Assembly: GCA_030524745.1 (NCBI GenBank)
Contig: JAUNGC010000006.1
Location: 78,281 to 142,280, forward strand
Direction of reading: 5' to 3'
Length of the DNA: 64,000 nucleotides
From: Eubacteriales bacterium
GTDB taxonomy: Bacteria; Bacillota; Clostridia; Lachnospirales; Lachnospiraceae
Shown here: piece by piece, positions 49,685 through 59,895 of the stretch
How positions within the stretch are numbered: the stretch's first letter is position 1
How the letters are laid out: every line of letters starts with the position of its first letter
The notes under the pieces: model-generated
What the model was told of the DNA's origin: nothing
Seen by the model: only the letters and a program-made list of their open reading frames with translations
Databases searched by the model: none
Translations under genes and position numbers: made by a program

Positions 49685-50740
49685 ATGGAATCACATAAGA
49701 AAAATCCGCTGAGTCTTCAGCTTGATTTAAATCCGGACGATTTCCTGCCGGCCAGCGAAGAAGAGAAGCAGAGTCTGGTGGTGATGCGGGAAAGCGTCAG
49801 CTTCTGGAAGGACGGCTTCAGACGGCTGCGGAAAAATAAGGTGGCAATGGTGAGCCTTGCGGTGATTATTATCGTTATGATTTTTTCCTTTATCGTGCCG
49901 CATTTTTATCCTTATTCTTACGCGACGCAGATTAAGGGCGCGAATAATCTGGCGCCGATGCAGTATTCGGAAGCCGAACAGGAGCAGATTGCCAACGGGG
50001 AAAAGGTATTTCCTCACGTGTTGGGAACGGACAAAATGGGAAGGGATTATGCGATCCGGGTGATGATGGGATGCAGGATTTCCCTTTCGGTTGGTTTGAT
50101 TGCGACGGTGCTGATTCTGCTCATCGGATCGGCATACGGTTCCATCGCGGCTTTCTGCGGCGGCTGGGTGGATCTGGTCATGATGCGTATTGTCGATATC
50201 CTGTACACGATTCCGGATATTTTGCTGATCGTTCTGATTTCCTTTGCGATGAAGGATCCGCTGGAAAAGCTGGCGATGATGCCGGGCTTTGGCTGGGTGG
50301 ACGTCATCGGACGCAATATGATAAGTATTTTTATCGTATTCGCCCTGATTTACTGGGTGGGCATGGCGCGCATGGTGCGCAGTCAGGTGCTCACTTTAAA
50401 AGAATGTGAATATGTCACGGCGGCCAGAGCGCTGGGCGCAAAGAGCGGCAGAATCATAAAGAAGCATCTGCTGACCAACTGCATCGGCACGCTGATCGTT
50501 ACCACAACGCTGCAGATTCCTTCTTCCATTTTTACGGAGAGCTTCTTAAGCTTTCTGGGACTGGGCGTTGCGGTGCCGCTTCCGTCTCTGGGAAGCCTGG
50601 CCAGCGAGGCGATGAACGGCTTTCAGACATATCCGTATCTGCTGTTTATTCCGGCGCTTTTAATCAGTCTGATCATTTTGAGTTTTAACCTGTTTGGCGA
50701 CGGTCTGCGGGATGCGTTTGATCCGAAGCTGAAAAATTAA
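49685..50740 (+). CDS. oppC: Oligopeptide ABC transporter permease OppC
   Basis: This 351-residue membrane protein has a cytoplasmic N-terminal extension (about 1-50), then helix AMVSLAVIIIVMIFSFIVP. HVLGTDKMGRDYAIRVMMGC is the OppC/DppC signature and TAARALGAKSGRIIKKHLL the EAA loop. It pairs with OppB. The external loop between helices 1 and 2 (about 75-115) is somewhat extended. GGGAG precedes the ATG. Confidence 0.95.
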   Translation: MESHKKNPLSLQLDLNPDDFLPASEEEKQSLVVMRESVSFWKDGFRRLRKNKVAMVSLAVIIIVMIFSFIVPHFYPYSYATQIKGANNLAPMQYSEAEQEQIANGEKVFPHVLGTDKMGRDYAIRVMMGCRISLSVGLIATVLILLIGSAYGSIAAFCGGWVDLVMMRIVDILYTIPDILLIVLISFAMKDPLEKLAMMPGFGWVDVIGRNMISIFIVFALIYWVGMARMVRSQVLTLKECEYVTAARALGAKSGRIIKKHLLTNCIGTLIVTTTLQIPSSIFTESFLSFLGLGVAVPLPSLGSLASEAMNGFQTYPYLLFIPALLISLIILSFNLFGDGLRDAFDPKLKN

Positions 50741-50757
50741 AGGGAGGCGCAGAAGAA

Positions 50758-51759
50758 ATGGAAGAATATCTTGTAAATATAGAACATGAACGCCTTTCCT
50801 TTTTCACCCCGGCGGGAGAAGTAAAAGCGCTTAACGATGTTTCCATTTGCTTAAAAGAGGGAGAAATTCTGGGAATCGTGGGCGAAAGCGGCTCCGGCAA
50901 ATCCGTTACGGCCTACAGCCTGATGGGGCTGACCGCATATCCGGGCAGGCTGCTGGACGGCAAACTTCATTTTAACGGCCATGAGGTCGAGAAAATGAAA
51001 GAAAAGGAAATGAGAAAAATCCGGGGCAAGGAAGTGTCCATCATTTTCCAGGACCCGATGACGAGTTTAAATCCTGTTTATACCATTGGCAATCAGTTGG
51101 TGGAGACGATCCGGCTGCATACCGATAAAAATAAAAAGCAGGCGAAGGAAAGAGCGATAGAACTTCTGAGTCTGGTGGGCATCAACGAGCCGGAGAAACG
51201 GATCAGACAATACCCGCATGAATTTTCCGGCGGAATGCGGCAGCGCGTCATGATTGCAATGGCGCTGGCCTGCGAACCGAAGCTTCTGATCGCGGACGAG
51301 CCGACGACTGCGCTGGACGTCACCATTCAGGCACAGATTCTGGAACTGATGATGGAACTGAAAGAAAAGCTGGGCATGGCGATCATCATGATTACGCATG
51401 ATCTGGGGATTGTGGCCAGCATGTGTGAGAAGATCGCGGTCATGTATGCGGGCAGGATTGTGGAATACGGCACGGCGGATGAGATTTTTTACCAGCCGCA
51501 GCACGAATATACGAAGGGGCTGTTGCGCAGCATTCCGAAAATTGACGCGACGGAGCATGAACGGCTGGTGCCGATCGAAGGAACCCCCATCGACATGCTC
51601 AATCCCCCGGCGGGATGTCCTTTCGCTCCCAGATGTGAGAACTGCATGAAGATCTGTCTGCGTCAGATGCCGCCGGTGACGACCATCAGCGACACCCATT
51701 ATACACAGTGTTACATGATGCAGAAGGCACAGATGGAAGGAGGTCGCAGCAATGGCTGA
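50758..51759 (+). CDS. oppD: Oligopeptide ABC transporter ATPase OppD
   Basis: This 333-residue peripheral ATPase has Walker A GESGSGKS, signature FSGGMRQR, Walker [13 protein letters not shown] and switch His in MITHDLGIV. The C-terminal oligopeptide-transporter domain has the Cys-rich [17 protein letters not shown] motif found in this subfamily, which can hold an iron-sulfur cluster. It forms a heterodimer with OppF to drive import. Its end overlaps the oppF start by 8 bp. Confidence 0.95.
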   Translation: MEEYLVNIEHERLSFFTPAGEVKALNDVSICLKEGEILGIVGESGSGKSVTAYSLMGLTAYPGRLLDGKLHFNGHEVEKMKEKEMRKIRGKEVSIIFQDPMTSLNPVYTIGNQLVETIRLHTDKNKKQAKERAIELLSLVGINEPEKRIRQYPHEFSGGMRQRVMIAMALACEPKLLIADEPTTALDVTIQAQILELMMELKEKLGMAIIMITHDLGIVASMCEKIAVMYAGRIVEYGTADEIFYQPQHEYTKGLLRSIPKIDATEHERLVPIEGTPIDMLNPPAGCPFAPRCENCMKICLRQMPPVTTISDTHYTQCYMMQKAQMEGGRSNG

Positions 51760-52741
51760 GAAACTGGTTGAAGTATCGCACCTGCAGCAGTATTTCCCGG
51801 CGGGCGGCCTGGGAAAAAACAGAAAATATGTGAAAGCGGTGGATGACGTTTCCTTCTTCATTAAGAAAGGAGAGACGCTGGGGCTGGTAGGCGAATCCGG
51901 CTGCGGAAAAACCACCACCGGCCGTTCGCTGCTTCGGCTGTACGAGCCTACGGGCGGCAGCATCGTTTACGACGGCGCCACCATTTTTGATAAAGAGAAA
52001 AAGATCGCGGTCAATATGCTGCCTTACCGCAGAAAAATGCAGATCGTGTTCCAGGATCCTTATGCCAGTCTGGATCCCCGTATGACGGTTGCGGATATTG
52101 TGGGAGAAGCGATTGACATTCATAAGCTGGCGGCAAACAAGAAGGAACGCCAGGACAAGATCATCGAAATGCTGGAACGCGTGGGCTTAAACAGCGAGCA
52201 TGCAAACCGCTATCCCCACGAATTTTCCGGCGGGCAGAGGCAGCGCGTTGGTATTGCAAGAGCGTTGGCCGTGGACCCGGAATTCATTGTCTGCGACGAA
52301 CCGATCTCCGCGCTGGATGTGTCCATTCAGGCGCAGGTGGTCAATATGTTTGAAGATCTCCAGCAGAAATACGGACTGACCTATTTGTTCATTGCCCATG
52401 ATCTTTCTGTGGTGAAACATATTTCCGACAGAATCGGCGTTATGTATCTGGGGAAGCTGGTGGAACTTGCGGACAGCTATGAACTGATCGGCCACAGCAT
52501 GCATCCTTATACGAAGAGCCTGATTTCCGCAATTCCGATTGCGGATCCGAAAAAAGCCCGCGCGAATAAGAGAATCGTCTTAAGCGGCGACGTGCCGAGC
52601 CCTTTGAATCCGCCGTCAGGCTGCCGTTTCCGCACGAGATGTCCCTATGCGGATGAAAAATGCGCCTGCGAGGAGCCGGTATGGCAGGAAACGGCGCCCG
52701 GCCATTTTGCGGCGTGCCATCATCTGGATAAGGTGAACTGA
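51752..52741 (+). CDS. oppF: Oligopeptide ABC transporter ATPase OppF
   Basis: This 329-residue ATPase is the partner of OppD. Walker A is GESGCGKTT, signature [13 protein letters not shown], Walker [13 protein letters not shown], and the switch His is in FIAHDLSVV. The C-terminal [18 protein letters not shown] motif is the same Cys-rich element as in OppD. GGAGG inside the oppD end precedes the ATG, giving coupled synthesis of the two ATPases. Confidence 0.95.
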   Translation: MAEKLVEVSHLQQYFPAGGLGKNRKYVKAVDDVSFFIKKGETLGLVGESGCGKTTTGRSLLRLYEPTGGSIVYDGATIFDKEKKIAVNMLPYRRKMQIVFQDPYASLDPRMTVADIVGEAIDIHKLAANKKERQDKIIEMLERVGLNSEHANRYPHEFSGGQRQRVGIARALAVDPEFIVCDEPISALDVSIQAQVVNMFEDLQQKYGLTYLFIAHDLSVVKHISDRIGVMYLGKLVELADSYELIGHSMHPYTKSLISAIPIADPKKARANKRIVLSGDVPSPLNPPSGCRFRTRCPYADEKCACEEPVWQETAPGHFAACHHLDKVN

Positions 52742-52815
52742 AATAGCTGTTGATTTCCCGAAAGGGGATTGATGGAAAATAAATGCTCAAGGAGCAAAAA
52801 AACAAGGAGGAAATT

Positions 52816-54513
52816 ATGAAAAAGAAACTCGCGTTACTTTTGTGTGCTATCATGGTAACCGGTATGGTTTCCGCTTGCGGAAGCGCCGGAACAGATGCAC
52901 CTGCAACGGACAATGCAGCAGAGACAACGGCTGATGCGGACGGCGAAGACACAGCGGACGTTGTGACTGATGAAGCCGGCGCAGAAGGCAAACAGCTTGT
53001 CGTACAGGTCGGTCCTGATCCTGAAACGATCGATCCCGCATTAAACAGCGCTATTGACGGCGCCAACATGATCATTCATTCCTTTGAAACACTGCTGATC
53101 ATGGATGAAAATACCGAGATTCAGCCCGGTCAGGCTGAAAGCTGGGAATGCTCCGAGGACGGCCTTACATGGACCTTCCATTTGAGAGAAGGCCTGAAGT
53201 GGTCTGACGGCACTCCGCTGACAGCGAATGATTTCGTATATAGCTGGAAGCGTGTCTGCGATCCCGAAGTTGCAGCGCCTTATGCAGAAACCGTACTTGG
53301 TATGGTGAAGGGCTTTGACGAAGCGACCTCCGGTGATCTGGACGCACTCGGCGTATCCGCTCCGGATGATCTGACATTTGTTGTAGAATTGTCCCAGAGC
53401 TGCCCTTATTTTGAAAGCCTTGCGGCATTCGCAACCTTAAGCCCTGTTCAGCAGGCAACTGTGGAAGCGAACGGCGACGCATGGGCAACCGCTGCTGAAA
53501 CCTATGTTTCCAACGGCTCCTTCTATATAACAGAATGGGTACCCGGTTCTCATATCACCATGAGCAAAAACCCCAACTACTGGAATGCCGACGCGATTAA
53601 GCTGGGCAGCATCAAGTTTGTTCTGATGGAGGATTCCAACGCCGCTTACAGCGCATATCAGACAGGCGAAGTAATGATGATCAAAGACGTTCCCACAGAG
53701 GAAATTCCCAGCCTGGAAGGCAACAGCGAATTCCATGTTGAGCCTATTATCGGTACTTATTACGTAAGCTTGAATGATGAAAAAGAACCCTTCACAGACG
53801 TTAAGGTGAGAAAGGCATTAAGCCTTGCAATTGACCGTGAGTATGTGGCTGGCACTCTGATGCAGGGAACCTATTCTCCGGCTTACAACTTCATGGGCCC
53901 CGGCTGGGTTGATCCGGCAGGCGGATATTTCATGGACAATGCAAACGGCGGAGAAGCTTATATTTCTTCCGACTATGAAGCAAACCTGGAAGAAGCGAAG
54001 AAGCTGATGGAAGAAGCGGGTTATCCTAACGGAGAAGGCCTGCCGACCCTGACCTATTCCACCAATGATATGGGCTATCATAAAGTAGTTGCGGAATACT
54101 TACAGCAGGCATGGGCAGAACTGGGCGTCAACCTGAACGTGGAAGTGGTAGAATGGTCCAGCTTCACACCTTTACGCCGTGCGGGCGACTATGAAATTTC
54201 CAGAAACGGCTGGGTTGGCGATTACAGCGATCCTTCCAACATGCTGGAACTGATGTATTCCACAAACGGCAACAACGACGGTAAATACAACAACGCTGAA
54301 TTCGACGCTGCAATCGAACTGTCCCGCTCCACAATGGATACTGCGGAGCGTTCCGCAGCGCTGCACGAAGCGGAAGATATCATGATGGAAGATGCGGCAT
54401 GCATTCCGATCGCATATTACAATGACTTCTGGCTCCAGAGCGATAAGATCACAGGAATGTGGCACTCTCCTTATGGTTACTGGTACTTCATGTACGCTGA
54501 CATTGCGGAATAA
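52816..54513 (+). CDS. oppA: Oligopeptide-binding lipoprotein OppA
   Basis: This 565-residue family 5 extracellular solute-binding protein has lipobox GMVSAC (Cys about residue 21), then an acidic linker (about 25-60). GPDPETIDPALNSAIDGAN begins the binding fold. WTFHLREGLKWSDGTPLTAN is the family signature, and VRKALSLAIDREYV and WVGDYSDPSNMLELM line the peptide cleft. ATG 52816 follows AAGGAGG; an in-frame ATG at 52783 would spoil the signal peptide. Peptides are delivered to OppBC and imported with ATP hydrolysis by OppDF. A convergent terminator ends the operon. Confidence 0.95.
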   Translation: MKKKLALLLCAIMVTGMVSACGSAGTDAPATDNAAETTADADGEDTADVVTDEAGAEGKQLVVQVGPDPETIDPALNSAIDGANMIIHSFETLLIMDENTEIQPGQAESWECSEDGLTWTFHLREGLKWSDGTPLTANDFVYSWKRVCDPEVAAPYAETVLGMVKGFDEATSGDLDALGVSAPDDLTFVVELSQSCPYFESLAAFATLSPVQQATVEANGDAWATAAETYVSNGSFYITEWVPGSHITMSKNPNYWNADAIKLGSIKFVLMEDSNAAYSAYQTGEVMMIKDVPTEEIPSLEGNSEFHVEPIIGTYYVSLNDEKEPFTDVKVRKALSLAIDREYVAGTLMQGTYSPAYNFMGPGWVDPAGGYFMDNANGGEAYISSDYEANLEEAKKLMEEAGYPNGEGLPTLTYSTNDMGYHKVVAEYLQQAWAELGVNLNVEVVEWSSFTPLRRAGDYEISRNGWVGDYSDPSNMLELMYSTNGNNDGKYNNAEFDAAIELSRSTMDTAERSAALHEAEDIMMEDAACIPIAYYNDFWLQSDKITGMWHSPYGYWYFMYADIAE

Positions 54514-54562
54514 GAATGCCGGCGAAAGCGGATTGAGAACTCCGTATTTCAGATAAAAACAA

Positions 54563-54627
54563 AAAAATCCTCCGTCCCGCGGTTTATCCCATTTCAGAAA
54601 GGTTTAAACCGCAGACGGGGGATTTTT
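54563..54627. terminator. Bidirectional terminator between oppA and the SDR gene
   Basis: AAAAATCC...CCGTC...GCGGTTTA pairs with TTTAAACCGC...GACGG...GGATTTTT. A- and T-rich ends on both sides let it serve both convergent transcripts. Confidence 0.85.
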
Positions 54628-54686
54628 GAATTGTACAGAAACTTTCTCACTGTCTGAAATAACGCATAATATGTAAAGCCCACGCT

Positions 54687-55718
54687 TTACTTCATGGAAG
54701 TTCCTTCCAGAACGCATTTGCGCGCCGCTTCCTGCGCTGCGATGACGCGATCGCACCAGTCGTCAAATTCGGGATCCGGCGTCTGGCATTCCGGGTGGGA
54801 CAAAACATAGTCGAGCGCTTTTTGGACGCCCTGATCGAAACGGGTGGTCGCGCAGAAACCGGGCACAAGCTGTTTTAACTTGCTGTTATCAAAAACAACG
54901 GAGTTGGCCTTATCGCCCAAAAGACCGCCATAAAAATCGTAATCGCTGCAGGAAGCGAGGAACGCGGAAGAAACATAATAAGGTTGAAAAGGAACCTGCA
55001 GCGCGTCCGCAATCGTCCGGTAAATCTGGTTCCAGGTGAGCGATTCGTCGCCGGTGATCTGCACCGCTTCTCCGATCGCATGGACGTTGCCCATCAGGCC
55101 GATAAATCCTTTGGCAAAATCCTCATTGAAGGTCAGCGTCCAGAGCGAAGTGCCGTCGCCGTGGATGATGACCGGTTTTCCTTCCATCATGCGCTTGATA
55201 TTCTGAAAACTTCCGTAACGGCCATGGGGACCCATGGGCACGCTTCGCACGCTGTAAGTATGGCTGGGGCGCACGATTGTAACGGGGAAACCGTTTTCAC
55301 GATAAAGCTTCATCAAAAGTTCTTCGCCGGCAATTTTATTGCGGGAATATTCCCAATAGGGGTTGACGAGCGGAGTGGATTCCGTGATCCGGTAATTTGC
55401 CAGCGGCTTCTGATAAGCGGAGGCGGAGCTGATATAGATGAACTGCCGGGTTTTGCCGCTAAACAGCCGGTAATCCCGCTCCAACTGGCCGGGGGTAAAG
55501 GCGATGAAGTCCGCAACCACATCAAAGCTGTGCCCTTCCAATTGCGCGGCCACATAATCCTCATCGTTGATGTCTGCGAGAATGAGGTTGGCGCCGGGGG
55601 GCAATTGGGAATTGTGATTGCCGCGGTTGATGAGCCAGAGTTCATGACCGGCTTCCAGAAGCTGCCGGGAAATGGCGGAACTGATTGTTCCGGTACCGCC
55701 TATAAAAAGAACCTTCAT
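54687..55718 (-). CDS. NAD-dependent epimerase/dehydratase-family (SDR) protein
   Basis: This 343-residue cytoplasmic extended SDR has Rossmann motif FIGGTGTISSAISRQLL, LADINDEDYV with the acidic NAD contact, ISSASAYQKP, and YWEYSRNKIAGEELL providing the Tyr-x3-Lys pair. The late WNQIYRTIADAL segment is typical of RNA-binding-protein-like SDRs (CSP41/atypical a7). The substrate is not predictable; sugar nucleotides or related alcohols are usual. AGGAGGAAAA precedes the ATG. It is a single gene between convergent opp and divergent argF. Confidence 0.87.
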   Translation of the reverse strand: MKVLFIGGTGTISSAISRQLLEAGHELWLINRGNHNSQLPPGANLILADINDEDYVAAQLEGHSFDVVADFIAFTPGQLERDYRLFSGKTRQFIYISSASAYQKPLANYRITESTPLVNPYWEYSRNKIAGEELLMKLYRENGFPVTIVRPSHTYSVRSVPMGPHGRYGSFQNIKRMMEGKPVIIHGDGTSLWTLTFNEDFAKGFIGLMGNVHAIGEAVQITGDESLTWNQIYRTIADALQVPFQPYYVSSAFLASCSDYDFYGGLLGDKANSVVFDNSKLKQLVPGFCATTRFDQGVQKALDYVLSHPECQTPDPEFDDWCDRVIAAQEAARKCVLEGTSMK

Positions 55719-55803
55719 AGTTGTTTTCCTCCTGTTATTTTCTTATGATTCAGTATAAACGTTTCCGTTTTTTTTGTCATCTCTTTATTCTCCAAATTAT
55801 AGG

Positions 55804-55833
55804 TTTACAAATTCGGGCATTGCATTCTATAAT
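55804..55833 (+). promoter_or_regulatory. argF promoter
   Basis: TTTACA (55804-55809) and a perfect TATAAT (55828-55833) are 18 bp apart, about 57 bp before argF. No clear ARG-box palindrome was identified. Confidence 0.75.
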
Positions 55834-55890
55834 AGTGGCATCGGAAAAACAGCGTAAAAACGCTTACAATAAAATGCAGGAGGATGAGCG

Positions 55891-56883
55891 ATGAATCTGA
55901 CAGGACGGCATTTCTTAAAATTACTGGATTATACGCCGGAGGAAATTGAGTATCTGGTTGATCTGGCGGCGGATCTGAAGGCGAAGAAAAAGGCGGGAGA
56001 ACCGGTGGACGTGCTGCGGGGCAAAAACGTGGCGCTGATATTTGAAAAGACGAGCACCAGAACGAGAAGTTCTTTTGAAGTCGCGGCGCATGACCTGGGA
56101 ATGGGAAGCACTTATCTGGATCCGTCCAGTTCCCAGATCGGAAAGAAAGAGAGCATCAAGGATACCGCGCGCGTGCTGGGCAGAATGTACGAGGGCATTG
56201 AGTACCGCGGCTACGGCCAGGAAATTGTGGAAGAACTGGCGAAATATGCGGGCGTTCCGGTGTGGAACGGTCTGACCAATGAATTTCATCCCACGCAGAT
56301 GCTGGCGGATCTTCTGACCATCAAGGAACATCTGGGGCGCATCAGGGGCGTGAAGCTGGTCTATATGGGCGACGCCCGTTACAATATGGGGAATTCCTAC
56401 ATGGTGCTTTGCGCGAAAATGGGCATGCACTTTACGGCGTGCGCCCCTTCCAAATATTTTCCGGAAAAAGATCTGGTGGAGCAATGCCGCAAGATAGCGG
56501 AACAGACCGGCGCGACCATTACCCTGACGGAAGACGTGATGGAAGGGACGAAAAATGCGGACGTGATCTGTACGGATGTATGGGTATCCATGGGCGAGCC
56601 GGACGCGGTCTGGGTGGAGCGCATTGAAGAGTTGTCTCCGTATCAGGTGAACCGCAAGGTGATGCAGAATGCCGGAAATGCCATTTTCGTGCACTGCCTT
56701 CCTGCGTTCCATGATCGCAATACCCAGATTGGCAAGGAGATCGGAGACCGCTTCAACATATATGAAATGGAAGTGACGGATGAAGTGTTTGAGTCCGAAG
56801 CATCCGTGGTATTTGACGAAGCGGAAAACCGCATGCATACGATTAAAGCCGTGATGGCGGCGACGCTGGGCGCGACATTTTGA
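55891..56883 (+). CDS. argF: Ornithine carbamoyltransferase
   Basis: It joins ornithine and carbamoyl phosphate to form citrulline in arginine synthesis, or runs in reverse in the arginine deiminase route. The 330 residues have carbamoyl-phosphate motif STRTR (55-59), [12 protein letters not shown], and the ornithine motif HCLPAFHD starting at His268. [17 protein letters not shown] is the usual helix of this group. No arc or other arg genes adjoin it, so anabolic and catabolic use cannot be separated. AGGAGGATG precedes the ATG. birA follows 16 bp later. Confidence 0.94.
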   Translation: MNLTGRHFLKLLDYTPEEIEYLVDLAADLKAKKKAGEPVDVLRGKNVALIFEKTSTRTRSSFEVAAHDLGMGSTYLDPSSSQIGKKESIKDTARVLGRMYEGIEYRGYGQEIVEELAKYAGVPVWNGLTNEFHPTQMLADLLTIKEHLGRIRGVKLVYMGDARYNMGNSYMVLCAKMGMHFTACAPSKYFPEKDLVEQCRKIAEQTGATITLTEDVMEGTKNADVICTDVWVSMGEPDAVWVERIEELSPYQVNRKVMQNAGNAIFVHCLPAFHDRNTQIGKEIGDRFNIYEMEVTDEVFESEASVVFDEAENRMHTIKAVMAATLGATF

Positions 56884-56899
56884 CGGTAAGAGAGCAATT

Positions 56900-57694
56900 A
56901 TGATACAAAAAGAAAAACTGGAAGCGCTTCTTGGAAACTGTCCCATCGGACATACGCTCATTATAAAAGAAGTGACGGATTCCACAAACCTTGATATCAA
57001 ACGGGCGGCAGAAAGCGGCGCCGTCCATGGCACCGTGGCGGTCGGAGAACAGCAGACTGCCGGAAAGGGCAGAAGGGGCCGGACCTGGGTATCGCCGCCG
57101 GGAGAGAATCTTTATTTCAGCATGATGCTCTGTCCGGATTTTGCGGCGGAGAAAGCGTCCATGGTGACGCTGGTGATGGCGTTGGCCGTTGCGCAGGCGG
57201 TGCGGAGCATCGGCCTGGACGCCGGGATCAAATGGCCCAACGACGTGGTGACAGGCGGCAAAAAAATATGCGGCATTCTGACGGAATTATTTTTCCGGGA
57301 AGATAATAGCTTCTATGTGGTGATCGGAACGGGAATCAACGTGAACCAGAGGCAGTTCCCGGAAGAGATACAGGCGACGGCGACTTCCCTGCTTCTTGCG
57401 CGGCGGGAAGCCGTGGATCGGGAAGCGTTGCTTGCCGGCGTGCTGCTTTATTTTTCGGAATATTATGACAAACTGGTACGCTGCGGCGACTTGTCCGGAC
57501 TGCGAAACGAATATGAAAGCCTGTTGGTGAATCTGGGCGCTTCCGTGGAAGTGCTGGACCCGAAAGGCGCATGGAAGGGCACTGCGCAGGGGATTGACAA
57601 CGCAGGGGAGTTGCTCGTTTGCCATGAGGACGGGCATGTGGAGGCGGTCTATGCCGGAGAAGTATCGGTGAGAGGAATTTATGGTTATGTCTGA
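56900..57694 (+). CDS. birA: Biotin-[acetyl-CoA-carboxylase] ligase, catalytic form
   Basis: It attaches biotin to carboxyl-carrier proteins through biotinyl-AMP in the cytoplasm. At 264 residues it lacks the N-terminal helix-turn-helix of bifunctional BirA, so it should not repress biotin genes. EVTDSTNLDIKR and GKGRRGRTWVSPPGENLYF are the biotin/ATP loop, IKWPNDVVTGGKKICGILTE the catalytic Lys region, and a C-terminal SH3-like domain ends VEAVYAGEVSVRGIYGY. The start is 16 bp after argF. Confidence 0.93.
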   Translation: MIQKEKLEALLGNCPIGHTLIIKEVTDSTNLDIKRAAESGAVHGTVAVGEQQTAGKGRRGRTWVSPPGENLYFSMMLCPDFAAEKASMVTLVMALAVAQAVRSIGLDAGIKWPNDVVTGGKKICGILTELFFREDNSFYVVIGTGINVNQRQFPEEIQATATSLLLARREAVDREALLAGVLLYFSEYYDKLVRCGDLSGLRNEYESLLVNLGASVEVLDPKGAWKGTAQGIDNAGELLVCHEDGHVEAVYAGEVSVRGIYGYV

Positions 57695-58061
57695 AGAACG
57701 TCAAAACGGAGAGAAAATTGTGCTCTGCGGGGCGAACGCCTATGAGCAGAAGTATTATTTCAATGAAAAATTCAAGGGGATTCCGCAGTCCATTCAGGAT
57801 GAACTGCATATTATCTGCGTGCTTTTTACGACGGAAGTGGGCGGCGTCTTTACCATCGTATTCGAGCCGGACGGGACGCTGGCTTTTGAAACGGATGCGG
57901 CGGAGGACGATATTTTATATGATGAAATTTCCAGCGGACTGCTGGTCGGAGAGATTCGCAGAAACCGTCAGGAAATGCTGGAGTCTTTAAGCCTGTATTA
58001 CCGCGTCTTTATTTTGCACGAGGATATGTCGGAAATTCTTCGGGAAGAGGAGGAGGCATGA
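57681..58061 (+). CDS. Conserved hypothetical protein, 126 residues
   Basis: This small acidic protein is possibly of the DUF6145 type, recalled from Lachnospiraceae annotations and not checked. It contains ANAYEQKYYFNEKFKGIPQS, then a beta-rich FTIVFEPDGTLAFET and an acidic helical tail ending LREEEEA. It has no membrane segment or catalytic motif. It overlaps the end of birA by 14 bp and its last bases overlap the dusB ATG, so it is translationally coupled on both sides. ATG 57687 is an alternative start. Confidence 0.7.
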   Translation: MVMSEERQNGEKIVLCGANAYEQKYYFNEKFKGIPQSIQDELHIICVLFTTEVGGVFTIVFEPDGTLAFETDAAEDDILYDEISSGLLVGEIRRNRQEMLESLSLYYRVFILHEDMSEILREEEEA

Positions 58062-59029
58062 ACCGGCTTACAATTGGCGGCGTGACGCTGAAAAATAATG
58101 TCATTCTGGCTCCCATGGCAGGCGTAAGCGACCTGCCATTTCGTTTGTTGTGCGCCAGGCAGGGGGCTGCTATGGTCTGTTCGGAAATGATCAGCGCGAA
58201 GGCGGTTTTTTACAATAACAAAAACACGGAAGAACTGCTTCGGATTCATCCGGAGGAAGGTCCGGTATCTTTGCAGTTGTTCGGTTCCGATCCGGAAATC
58301 GTCAGCGAGATGGCAAAAAAAATAGAAGACCGCCCTTTCGCCGTGCTGGATCTGAATATGGGCTGCCCGGTGCCGAAGGTGGTCAACAACGGAGAGGGAA
58401 GCGCTCTTATGAAAAATCCGGCGCTGGCAGGCACCATCATCGAGAAGACCGCGCGGGCGATTCAAAAGCCCGTTACGGTTAAAATAAGGAAGGGCTTTGA
58501 CGACGCCCATGTGAATGCGGTGGAACTCGCGCATGTCGCGCAGGAATCGGGAGCGGCGGCAGTGACGGTGCACGGGCGCACGCGGGAGCAGTATTATTCC
58601 GGCGAAGCGGACTGGGACATCATAGCGCAGGTAAAACAGGCCGTTTCGATACCGGTTGTGGGAAACGGCGATGTGACGGACGCGGCGTCCGCGCAGAGGC
58701 TGCTTCGGGAAACGGGCTGCGACGGCGTTATGATCGGACGCGGCGCGCAGGGAAATCCCTGGATATTCCGGGAAATTACGGCGGCTCTGGCCGGAGAGGA
58801 AATTCCAAAGCGTCCGTCCCGGGAAGAAATCTATAATATGATTGTGGAACATGCCGCCCTTTCCAGAGAGTATAAAGGTGAGTATATCGCGGTACGGGAG
58901 ATGCGAAAGCACATGGCCTGGTACACGGCGGGGCTGCCGCATTCTTCCCAACTGCGCCGTCAGATCAACGAAATGGAGACGATGCAGCAATTGGTGGAGG
59001 GAATGAAGAAATTATTGCTCGCGCAATGA
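58058..59029 (+). CDS. dusB: tRNA-dihydrouridine synthase (DusB-type)
   Basis: This 323-residue FMN enzyme reduces specific uridines in tRNA to dihydrouridine. The TIM barrel starts NNVILAPMAGVSDLPFRLLC. SEMISAKAV and LNMGCPVPKVVNNGEGSALM carry the catalytic Cys (of GCP), VTVHGRTREQYYSGEADW the FMN/tRNA contacts, and GVMIGRGAQGNPWIF the phosphate site. The C-terminal helical tRNA-binding domain has REMRKHMAWYTAGLP. It is coupled to the preceding small gene by an ATGA overlap. Confidence 0.94.
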   Translation: MNRLTIGGVTLKNNVILAPMAGVSDLPFRLLCARQGAAMVCSEMISAKAVFYNNKNTEELLRIHPEEGPVSLQLFGSDPEIVSEMAKKIEDRPFAVLDLNMGCPVPKVVNNGEGSALMKNPALAGTIIEKTARAIQKPVTVKIRKGFDDAHVNAVELAHVAQESGAAAVTVHGRTREQYYSGEADWDIIAQVKQAVSIPVVGNGDVTDAASAQRLLRETGCDGVMIGRGAQGNPWIFREITAALAGEEIPKRPSREEIYNMIVEHAALSREYKGEYIAVREMRKHMAWYTAGLPHSSQLRRQINEMETMQQLVEGMKKLLLAQ

Positions 59030-59072
59030 ACGCAGATGCATGAAAGTATTTCTGCCGTCATAGAGTTTCATT

Positions 59073-59777
59073 ATGAAAGAACTTATTTATCTGATGAACG
59101 GCAGAACGCCTGAAAAAAGTACATCATTTAAAAATCGCATGGCAAAACTGCAGACACAGCGGTTTTGCTGGCGGGATTATGTGGTCAGCCTGCGCCTGGC
59201 GCCGCCTGCCTGGGCGGGAACGCGCAGGCTGACGGATTATGTGCATATGCTGGGAAGCCAAACGGGGGAAATCTGGATCGCGCCGGAACTGGATCCGTAC
59301 TTTCCGGGCTGGCGGCAGCCGTTGCCGGATCCGGAACTGGCGGCGCATTTGCTGTCGGAACAGCCGTTTCGGGAGATCCTGGTCGTTCTTTTGGGAAAAA
59401 GCCCGGAGCATAGAAACGACTGGTGGCAGGAATGCTTTCTGGAAGGCTGTTTTGCGGATTTAAACGGTCTGTATCTGGTCGGCGCACAGGAAGAGGAAAC
59501 GTCGGATTTTTTTGACTGGCTCTATGAGCAGAGCGGCTTGCCCGCCTGCTTTTTAAAACGCCTGCCGGATACGGACGGGCGGAAAACGGTTGTCGTGGAT
59601 TTGTGCCGGGAGGGACGGCCGCCTGTGCGGGAAATTGCGGCGGGAAGTATCTATCTGGATCTGACTTCGGACCCGGAAAAGCGTCGGATTTTGAAGGAAA
59701 AAAGAACGGATATTTCCTACATCTCTGTCCGAAATTACCTTGACACTGCTTTCAAAGCACGGTATAATGCGATTTGA
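59073..59777 (+). CDS. Uncharacterised protein, 234 residues
   Basis: I do not recognise the family. The protein is soluble and rich in aromatic and charged residues: AKLQTQRFCWRDYVVSLRLA at the N-terminus, PELDPYFPGWRQPLPDPELA and WWQECFLEGCFADLNGLYLV in the middle, and RILKEKRTDISYISVRNYLD near the end. No membrane segment or known catalytic motif is visible. Its 3' end contains the consensus promoter of greA, so its last codons double as regulatory DNA. It begins 43 bp after dusB and is probably the last gene of that transcript. Confidence 0.65.
   Translation: MKELIYLMNGRTPEKSTSFKNRMAKLQTQRFCWRDYVVSLRLAPPAWAGTRRLTDYVHMLGSQTGEIWIAPELDPYFPGWRQPLPDPELAAHLLSEQPFREILVVLLGKSPEHRNDWWQECFLEGCFADLNGLYLVGAQEEETSDFFDWLYEQSGLPACFLKRLPDTDGRKTVVVDLCREGRPPVREIAAGSIYLDLTSDPEKRRILKEKRTDISYISVRNYLDTAFKARYNAI
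59740..59768 (+). promoter_or_regulatory. Perfect-consensus promoter of greA (and lysS)
   Basis: TTGACA (59740-59745) and TATAAT (59763-59768) are exactly 17 bp apart, inside the final codons of the preceding gene. The greA ATG lies about 120 bp downstream. Confidence 0.92.
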
Positions 59778-59895
59778 TTATAGTCACGCTGGTAAGGATG
59801 GAAGACTGCCGCCCGGGACCGGACGGCAGCGTGAAAATCTCCCGGCGTTTGCGTCCGCAGCGCGGGCTGTCGAGAATGAAATAAGAGGTATTGTC

